From Cycas panzhihuaensis (lineage: Eukaryota; Cycadophyta), in assembly GCA_023213395.1 (NCBI GenBank), contig CM041465.1, forward strand, positions 220,727,741 through 220,791,740: 64,000 nt of DNA, read 5' to 3'. The notes below the pieces were generated by a model. That model was not told where the DNA came from, did not search any database, and saw only the letters and a list, made by a program, of their open reading frames with translations. Position numbers and translations under genes: made by a program. Below, one piece after another: positions 56,850-64,000 of this stretch. Positions within the stretch are counted from its first letter, which is position 1. Every line of letters starts with the position of its first letter.

Positions 56850-58121
56850 TCAACTGCTGTATACTTGCTTTATCTTATTCAGCAAGCGTTTACACATGGA
56901 TGCTGTTTGCACCTCCTTGTGATCTTCTTCAACAAAGATGACATCTCTTGAGAGATGCATTTTCTTCCCTATTGGATCATACAACTTGTAGGCTTTGTTG
57001 TGAATGGCATACCCTACAAAGATGCATTTTAGACTATGTTTGTCTAATTTCTTCCTTTGCTGATCGGGAATGTGCATATAAACAGTGCACCCAAGAGTCC
57101 TCAAATGGCTGACAGTAGGCCTTTTGCCAGACCATGCCTCCGCGGGTGTCATGTTGGTGACTGTTGTAGTAGGACTGCGATTGGCCACATAGGCAGCTGT
57201 GTGAAATGCTTCTGCCCAGTAAGCTCGAGTGAGTCCTTGTGCATGCATCATAGCTTTGGCTTTATTGGCCAAAGTTCTGTTCATTCGTTCGGAGACTCCG
57301 TTTTATTGAGGAGTGTGAGGTATAGTTAGTTGTCTCCAAATGCCGTTATCCTTGCAGTATTGTGTGAATTCATTTGATGTAAATTCACCTCCATTGTCTG
57401 TCCTGAATGTTTTGATTGAGTAGCCAGACTCATTTTCCACTTCAAGCTTGAATTCTTTGAACTTGGAAAATGCTTCAGATTTGTGTTTGATGAAATAGAC
57501 CCAGACTTTGTGAGAAAAGTCATCAATGAAGGAGATGTAATACAAAGCTCCTCCAAAAGATGTTGTGGTCATAGATCCGCATAAATCCGAATGTACCAAC
57601 TGCAGAGGATGTGATGCACGCCACGCTTTGCCTTTAGGGAAAGGCAAGCGATGCTGAGTTCCCATAATGCACGCTTCACAAAGATATTTTGTTTCATAGA
57701 TCTTTGGAAGCCCATGTACCATGTTCTTGTTGATCATCTGCCTCAAATTGTCTAAGCTCAAATGGCCTAGACGTTGATGCCAAAGTTGCATCTTGGACAA
57801 GTAAGGAGTGACTATGGAACCAGAGTAAGCAGAATCAAGTGTTATATTATTTGCATCCAACTTGTAGAGGCCTTGATCCTCATAGCCAACAACTACTACT
57901 TGGTCTTGTTTGTCACTGATTATACATTTCGCGTTTTGGAACAATACACTCATCTGTTGCTTGTCCAACTTGCTAACAGATAGTAAATTTTTGTCCATTG
58001 AAGGTATTAGATAGGCATTGCCATCGGGAAATGAGGAGGAAGGATTTGATGAAGAAGAAAATGGAGTTATTGTGCCTACTCCTGAGATTTTGACAGATTG
58101 ATTATTTCCAAAGGTCATCAT
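56850..58121 (-). pseudogene. Nested copia protease-integrase, right copy, truncated at the duplication joint
   Basis: A 272-codon open frame (58121-57303) runs from the protease (LMTFGNNQSVKISG region) through the HHCC domain and integrase core to TPQ, and then TAA (57303-57305). The frame continues open as MNRTLANKAKAMMHAQGLTR to KEVQTASM. There it passes through the duplication joint into leader sequence and picks up the unrelated tail CKRLLNKIKQVYSS. It is thus a fusion created by the duplication, without RT. Confidence 0.92.
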
Positions 58122-58279
58122 TAACCTTTGCCTTCCTTGATGTTGATGAGGAGCTCTTCACTTCCAGTCATGTGTTGTGAAACTCCAGAATCAATAATCC
58201 AAGTTTCATCAACCTTGGATGTCTGATATGCACAAAACAATTTGTCTTCATCAGCGAACTGATTAAAGTGGAGTTGATT

Positions 58280-59217
58280 GCCACCTCTAAAACCCCCCCT
58301 TCCTCTTTAACCTCCTCGATAGGCACCTCGATTTGGTCGAAGGGGTTCTTTCTTTGCTAAAACCGATTCTTTGATGCTTCGGCGTGGCTCTTCATTCTTG
58401 ATTCAAATGACGTGGCTGCTGCTGCTGACGTAGATCTGCTTGTTTTTTCCAACAATCAGGTGCTATGTCGCTAGGTTTCTACAACATTGGTCCTTGAAGA
58501 CCCAATGTTCATGTTCCCAAACTACTTTAAAAGTGCACGTTTGGGTTGCTGTTTGGCCTTTGAATTAGCTATGAATGCACCTGATGTAGATGGTTCCTCC
58601 TCATTATCCTTAGTGTAGATTTGTTCTTCTTGAAGTAGCAGACTTTCAAATTCGTTGAATGTCATAGTTTTGAGAGAACCATCTCTTGTAGTAGACGAAA
58701 TGAAGCCATTGTAGTCCTTGGGTAAGGCTTTGGTGATGGAAGTGATCAATTCATCCCTTGTAGCTGGACTACCAAGTGTATTCAATTCATTACATACCTC
58801 CTTGATGGAGGAAAGGAAAGCCGACATGGACTTGACAAACTTAACAGAATACAATTTTGCCTTAACCATTAAAATGCGAGCTTGATCTCGCCTTTCATAC
58901 AATGAGGACAAAGTGTCCCAAGCTTCCTTAGAAGTTTTAGCACAAGCAATATTCTGATCTACATGCACATCAACAATCATGTGAAGGAATGCCAAAACGA
59001 TTTCATCTTTGGCTTTCCAAGCAGCAAATAAAGCATCATCAGGTTCCACAGTAACATCGCCATTGATAACATGTGTTGGTCGAGGTAATCTCCCAGAAAC
59101 AGAACTCCAAAATTCGTTCATGATTAGCAAGTTCTGAGTGAGTCTCTTCCATTCTTGATAATTATCTTATCCTGTTAACCGAATGGTGCATGCATTTAGC
59201 ATGTTTATGGCAGCCAT
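58280..59217 (-). pseudogene. Nested copia gag, right copy
   Basis: ATG at 59217 is followed after 16 codons by TAA (59167-59169). From 59130 a 202-codon open frame gives the intact gag core (LFAAWKAKDEIVLAFLHMIV, then NIACAKTSKEAWDTLSSLYE and FNEFESLLLQEEQIYTKDNE). The downstream Gln-rich stretch is altered compared with the left copy (near 58340-58430). As this copy is nearest the 5' LTR, it is the one that would be translated first. Confidence 0.93.
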
Positions 59218-60324
59218 GTTTCAGTTTATAAAAGCTTGAAGCTAGCAGATAACTTGAAAACTCAAAGCTTTTGTCGCTTAAGTTCCACCTTCTAACGAAA
59301 CCAACAGTCATGATCTTACTAGAAGATCCAACAACTGAATGGAATGATGAGGGGTGGAAGACTAGGCTATGGAGTTGGTCCAACTCTGATCTATAGAAGA
59401 GATCCAATAGTTGGCCAAGTTAAATCTAGGACAAGGTAGGTAGGGTTGATCTGCATGGACGTACCATGCTTTCCCTGGGATTCATAGTCCCAATAACACC
59501 CTTTTCGAACCTCCTTTCCCTCAAGCAACCTTAATTGTCGTTACCTTGGCCAAATGCAGTCGGTTGGTCTCCTAAGGAATGCACCAAGCTTAAGGTTAAT
59601 TTAGAGGCAAGGTTTGAACCTTTTTCGAGCCTCTCCAACAGATTTTAAGTCACTTTTTAGCAAATTTTAAGTGAACTTAGATTTCTTTTTTCTTGGAAAA
59701 TGTATTTATGAAAATGCTTTGATTAGCTTTACAATGAAATGTGACTTCAAGAGGAAGCAATGTAAGTGCATCAATATGAACACTAGTAGTGTTTTTACAA
59801 TGAGCACTTTAATGAAAAATGTAGTGCTTTGTTGATCCAAGTAAGAAACCAAATGCTTGATTACAATAAGTTTTGCAAAGTACTTTTTGAAAAAAAAGGC
59901 TTAAATACTGAAAAGAAGTAATGCAAAACTTGTGATGAAGATACAAGTGGGTTCCTTTTAATGCTGAAAAAGTGAAAGTCAGAGAACCACTTGCATGAAA
60001 ATGGACATCAAGCACAAGTGTTGGGACTTTAAATTAGTCCCAACGATCAAAAGAAGATGTGATTTTTATTAAGTACAAAGTGTTTTGAACCCTCTTTGAG
60101 ACTAAGGGTTATTAGGTCACCATGCAAGGTGCCTTAAAAGTGTTTAAAAAATTAGTGATAAATATCACTTTTTTGATATGAAAAACACTTGAAATCACTT
60201 CTCTTAAAGTCAATTAACACTTGTTTGAAAACCTTGAAAATGTCGTAGAAGAGCTCTGTATTCAACTGCTGTATACTTACTTTATCTTATTCAGCAAGCG
60301 TTTACCATGTAGCATGTAGCTTCA

Positions 60325-60585
60325 AAAAACAACACTTTAAGTATGAAAACAGCTCTTTAAATATGAAAACAGCTCTTTAAGTATGAAAAACAGCTCTTAT
60401 AAATCATGGAAAACAACTCTTTAAGTATGAAAACACAGCTCTTTAAGTATAAAAACAGCTCTTTAAGTATGAAAACAGCTCTTTAAGTATGAAAACAACA
60501 CTTTAAGTATGAAAAAAGACTTTCGGAAAGTATGAAAAAGCACTCGAAAGTATGAAAAACAGACTCGGAAAGTATGAAAACTGCG
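60325..60585. repeat. Minisatellite, about 20-bp unit, in copia leader
   Basis: About ten units of the type ctctttaagtatgaaaacag run from 60325 to 60500. They pass into a variant series ctcggaaagtatgaaaaacag up to about 60585. Unit length varies by one to three bases. It lies in the 5' leader of the nested element. Confidence 0.93.
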
Positions 60586-60589
60586 AGCA

Positions 60590-60840
60590 GTGATTTGTTG
60601 TGCCTTTGCAAGAGTTGTCGTATGGCTGATTTTAGGTGCGACTAAAGCGTGCATGGAATTTGCGGGGACGGACTATTGTGCATCGCAAGAGGCTGTAGTA
60701 TGGCTGATTTTAGGTGCTGTTGGTATGCAGGACAACGTTGTTGTGCTTTAAGAGCCGCCATATGGTTGATTTTAGGTGCTGTTGGGTATGCGGGGACAGA
60801 TCTTGTTGTGCAGCCCTGAGAGTGACATACGGTTACTTGA
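60590..60840. repeat. Longer tandem repeat, about 65-75-bp unit, in copia leader
   Basis: Three full units and a part unit share ttgtgc...aag...gtNgtatggctgattttaggtgc and gcggggac. It is directly next to the 20-bp minisatellite. Units are diverged by about a quarter. Confidence 0.85.
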
Positions 60841-61374
60841 ATAGCTCTGTGGGACCCACGCAGGGTTTGCTACACCTCCAGAAGTCTGCAATAAAGATTA
60901 GATAGAGGGCAGCTAGTAGGAACAAGAAGAAATGACCAATTTTTATCAAGAAAATTGCTCTACAAGCTGAAAAAATGGCCCAGAATAGTGACGATTCTTT
61001 GTAAATAAAGTGAAGTTTGAATGGAGTGATTAAAAAACTGATTTTCAGTAAAAAAATACACATGTAACTACTGAGATCTGCTTGAATTTACAAAAAAAAT
61101 AATTTTTTCTAAAGAAAAAATTAAGGAAATCACTGTTTTTGGAAAAATAGTGAGTGTTGCACTTTAGATAAAAGTCTGAAAAAAAATTTCAGATCTGAAA
61201 TGTACTTGCTCCAGCCTACAAATGTAGCTCCAAAAGCTTGAACCTGCAAAAAAAAATCTTCAAAACAAACCTTGGATCGCCTTCGGAGTGCAAAGGTCAT
61301 CACCAAGGGTTTGTAGCTTTCTTCAAATCTCCTTAAGCAGCTGCAAACCAGAACAGAGGGAGTTAGTCTCCTCT
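60841..61374 (-). other. Leader of nested copia element next to the primer-binding site
   Basis: There is no protein. The part near 61270-61374 resembles 7640-7768 next to another copia primer-binding site. A-rich runs occur near 61090-61260. Confidence 0.6.
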
Positions 61375-61387
61375 TGGTCTGATACCA
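61375..61387 (-). promoter_or_regulatory. Primer-binding site of nested copia element
   Basis: The minus strand TGGTATCAGACCA is close to the tRNA-iMet type. It lies two bases from the 5' LTR. Confidence 0.85.
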
Positions 61388-61389
61388 AA

Positions 61390-61939
61390 TGTGAAAAGAG
61401 GCTAGATGGCCTCAACAGTCCCAAGATCTAGAAACTAGGATCACTCTAGTTCTAGTTGCAGAAATACAAACAAGTATAATAATCTCAAGGAAAATAGAGA
61501 GCAAAGAGACAAAGCACAAATGGAGCAAGAGAAAATGATACCCAATATGTGGAGTTGGAATTGGTCCAACCTTCAAAGAATGAACAGTTTGATTAGCAAC
61601 CGACAAAGATAACAATCTGACTCCAACTCTCTTATGAGACAATGAGGAGAGGTCTCATTATATAGAGTGAAATGAGAGACCTAAGGCCTTGGATGTTTGA
61701 CAAGTGTCAAACATCCAAGATACATGCCTTGCATGTAGGACATGTGTCCTTTTGGGCTCTCATGTGAGCAAAAATGCATGAGGGTCCATTTGACCCTTTA
61801 GTGACAACATTGTGTCACTAGAAAGAATGTGGGTGTGCACTTTATAACTTAAGTGATAAGTCACCCCTAAAGTAAAAAGTACACATATTACATGAAAATA
61901 AAAGTACATTATCTTAACATGTAAACATAAGGTTTAACA
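61390..61939 (-). repeat. 5' LTR of nested copia element
   Basis: It is the partner of 51089-51641. Positions agree in TG...CA ends and full length (550 against 553). Confidence 0.96.
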
Positions 61940-62413
61940 AACTCAACCTCAGGGCCTCCATCTCCAACTGATTGAAGGAGATGGCACACAAGACCAGCAT
62001 ACTCTATCCCATTCGTGAAAACCCCTTGTGGACGCGGAAGGATTAGAGTAAGTCTCTGCTCGCTCCCATTTGTGAAAACCCCTCGTGGGCGCAAAAGGAG
62101 TTGGGATGTACTTGTTTTGAAAATCAGAACCTATGAAAACCCAAAAGGGCATGGGGGATGACGAAACGGTATATGGAGACTCGATGGGCGGGCACAACCA
62201 ACTTTTACTGCTTGGCTATCTGGCTACACTCAAAGAGCCGCTTGAGCCACTTCATAGAATAGGAAATCAAGTCCGTGGGTTTTTATTCCCCTGAGGGTTT
62301 TCCCACAAATGTGTCCTGTAGGTTGTAGAATTTTTTTTTTCAATGTAATGATGAGGCTAAAATGAAGACCTCATTAGATTAGAATAGGATAAAGGAAAAT
62401 GGCCTTCTGCCAT
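61940..62413 (+). other. End of outer copia polyprotein (to 61971) and its 3' untranslated part
   Basis: Across the nested insertion the outer reading continues as CTC AAC CTC AGG GCC TCC ATC TCC AAC and a TGA at 61969-61971. This is a short natural C-terminus after FRQQ. The remaining ~440 bases have no gene. They include a short repeat: gaaaaccccttgtggacgcggaagga near 62018, and gaaaacccctcgtgggcgcaaaagga near 62073. Confidence 0.8.
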
Positions 62414-62424
62414 TAAGGGGGTGA
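62413..62424 (+). promoter_or_regulatory. Polypurine tract of outer copia element
   Basis: ttaagggggtga directly before the 3' LTR. Confidence 0.85.
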
Positions 62425-62425
62425 T

Positions 62426-62792
62426 TGTGACGATGTAAATGTCACATGGTCATTTCATAAAGTTAGAATTAAATAAAATCACTTTTATGTTTATAACTTA
62501 GAATAAGGTGACTATGCTTAAGTTACTTAAGTGAAATGACATAAAGTTCATTTCATTGTAATTTCATGTGATCTCATTTGAAGGTCATTGGGAGGGAAAA
62601 CTCAAATTCCAAACCCTAATGAGCATTCTCATTATATAAGCTGAAATTACATGGAGAGTGATCATATTCTACACTTCTCCTCTTTGAGCTCAAGTTATTA
62701 GCATTTCTCTTGTTGAGCACATTGTGCTTGTCTCCACTATTTGCCATTGTGTAGTGTTAGTGCACTAGATCCCTAGATCCATTCCCTCAACA
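62426..62792 (+). repeat. 3' LTR of outer copia element
   Basis: It starts TGTGACGATGTAAATGTCAC and ends CCCTCAACA, then the target duplication CACTA. Confidence 0.95.
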
Positions 62793-62797
62793 CACTA

Positions 62798-64000
62798 TTC
62801 CCCATTTCCAAGAGAGTTCCATTTCTCAAAACCAAATTCTCATGGACATAATATAAAAAACGAGATATAAGAACTCAAGCAAGAGGGACCCATAACCCAC
62901 AAGTCCCAAGATCTATGTCTTGCTTTGAGAAGATAGCATACGGTTGGGGCTTCAACTCCTATGATATCTTGTCCTTAGCAAGTGGTGGACTAAGAAGTAT
63001 GGACCCCTCTCACATTTTGTTGGTAACACATAATAAAATACTTTGACAACAAAGTATCTAAAGAAGGGGAGAAATTGATGTGTACCTATCCCTCCCAATG
63101 GACCAAAGGCACATTTTAAAATATGTATTTTATAATTATGGTCTTGGAATGAATGGTACCATCTAATAAAATATGGAGTATGGTGTAGGGCTTCTCATTG
63201 ACTTTGAAACGAGTGACGATGGGCTCTAAATAGACATCATATGAGAAACTTATGACAATTTAAAATTTACAATCCTAAATATATATTATTGAAGGTCAAC
63301 TTCAAAGTCGACCCTAAACTAAAATATTGTAGGATTTTTTATATGAATTGTATATACAACCATATATAAAGAGTGGTGGGGTCATTTGAAAGATTAAGCA
63401 TTTGGAATTTATCTATTTTCTTTGCTCTTTTAAGAGGAGTTTTTATTTCCAAAAGATCCCTTGCCTCCAAGGGAGACAAGCTTTTATGAAAGACTCTTGT
63501 GGAAGCTTTGTAATAAAGATGTTTCATTATTAGATGCTATTTTTTTTAATCATGATGTTATCATATTCTCTCTTATTTCATTTCATTGTGCATTGCCATA
63601 TTTGCTATCATATTAGTAGTCATTCTTTTCAATGCAATTTGAAGTGAATGTCAGTGTTCTTTTGCTTCCAACCTTCGATATTTGCTCGTATTTGAGTACT
63701 TTTGTTGTTATCTACTATTAAAATCAACAAGCAACCCTGTGGGGTCCACCACACAAGCTATGGCTATTAAGCCCACATTTAAGTTCTCTAATCTGTTAAA
63801 ATCAATTGCTACTTCTTTAATTAGTGGCATCAAATCAAATGCAAGCATTGATGTTGTGATTGAGATTGCTTGAGGTAATGCATTGAGGTTTATAATCAAC
63901 AGAATAAGAATGTGGACCAAAGATGGCTATTGACATAAGTGGTGTCATGGTGATTATCAATGTAATATTGGAACACAATTGATGGGATGAAGGGGAAACC
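62798..64000. other. No gene seen
   Basis: It is AT-rich flank of the outer copia element with frames under 75 codons and no known domain or repeat partner in the window. The missing first exon of the PP1 gene was looked for here and not found. Confidence 0.5.

Larger units (their letters stand above)
53495..60305 (-). repeat. 3.4-kb internal tandem duplication in nested copia element
   Basis: Unit 1 is 53495-56894 and unit 2 is 56895-60305; both hold part of the integrase, protease, gag and the end of the leader. Matching positions are 3400-3411 bases apart. At the junctions the word catg(gatg) is shared: gttgCATGgatg, acaCATGgatg and taccCATGtagc-like. This suggests unequal recombination or template slippage at a 4-8 base microhomology. 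The two units are very similar but not identical. Confidence 0.93.
51089..61939 (-). mobile_element. Ty1/copia element, 10.85 kb, nested, with internal duplication
   Basis: Two closely similar LTRs (51089-51641, 61390-61939) enclose a minus-strand copia element. The host sequence aactt before it and aactc after it is a 5-base target duplication with one mismatch. The primer-binding site is at 61375-61387 and the polypurine tract at 51642-51652. The internal region contains leader, gag and the first half of pol twice (53495-56894 and 56895-60305). Pol is complete only in the left copy, which includes RT and RNase H. LTR similarity suggests it is the youngest large insertion here. Confidence 0.95.
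44038..62792 (+). mobile_element. Ty1/copia element, about 7.9 kb, split by a nested copia element
   Basis: LTRs 44038-44388 and 62426-62792 are flanked by the same 5 bases CACTA (44033-44037, 62793-62797), a clean target-site duplication. A full-match primer-binding site and a purine tract give plus orientation. Gag, protease, integrase, RT and RNase H follow in copia order on the plus strand. The second copia element occupies 51089-61939 and separates the last codons of the polyprotein, the 3' untranslated part and the 3' LTR from the rest. Several stops, one frameshift in gag and one at the RT catalytic loop make it inactive. Confidence 0.95.

Noticed and set aside
60325-60585. Possible CRISPR-like array of regular repeats
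   Set aside because: There are no unique spacers between units; it is a head-to-tail minisatellite in a plant retroelement leader.

Overview
The window reads as nuclear DNA of a seed plant. It has a plant type-one protein phosphatase gene fragment at the left edge, then roughly 63 kb with no other intact gene, built largely of old plant Ty1/copia and Ty3/gypsy LTR retrotransposons plus one LINE remnant. Very low gene density, heavily decayed elements, deep nesting and possibly very long introns fit a large gymnosperm (conifer-like) genome. That last step is inference; no species marker is visible.

Layout. Positions 5-995 (minus) hold exons of a PP1 catalytic subunit; its first coding exon was not found. 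2189-5555 is a non-autonomous LTR element with no gag-pol. 7785-8274 is a lone minus-strand copia-type LTR. 9859-14060 is an LTR element carrying no pol but a sense-orientation, apparently intronless fragment of a host importin-4-like gene (11060-12113), a captured gene. 18917-24434 is a minus-strand chromovirus (gypsy with chromodomain). 26340-27760 is a LINE ORF2 end, interrupted at 27761 by a plus-strand Tat-lineage-like gypsy element (27761-43440). That element is split between RNase H and integrase by a minus-strand chromovirus (33802-39498). 44038-62792 is a plus-strand copia element with a CACTA target duplication. Its last codons are split by a minus-strand copia element (51089-61939), which contains a 3.4-kb internal tandem duplication.

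Decay. All polyproteins are broken by stops and frameshifts. A recurring lesion is TAG (or TAA) where the family, or a sister copy in this same window, has glutamine CAG (or CAA). This is what C-to-T decay of methylated transposons in CHG/CHH context would produce.

There is no operon, CRISPR array or prokaryote-type system here. The most unusual items are the captured importin gene, an apparent extra gag-like domain between protease and reverse transcriptase and a third open-frame region after integrase in the Tat-like element, and the repeat arrays in the leader of the nested copia element. Element boundaries come from TG...CA ends, primer-binding sites and polypurine tracts read by eye, and may be off by a few bases.
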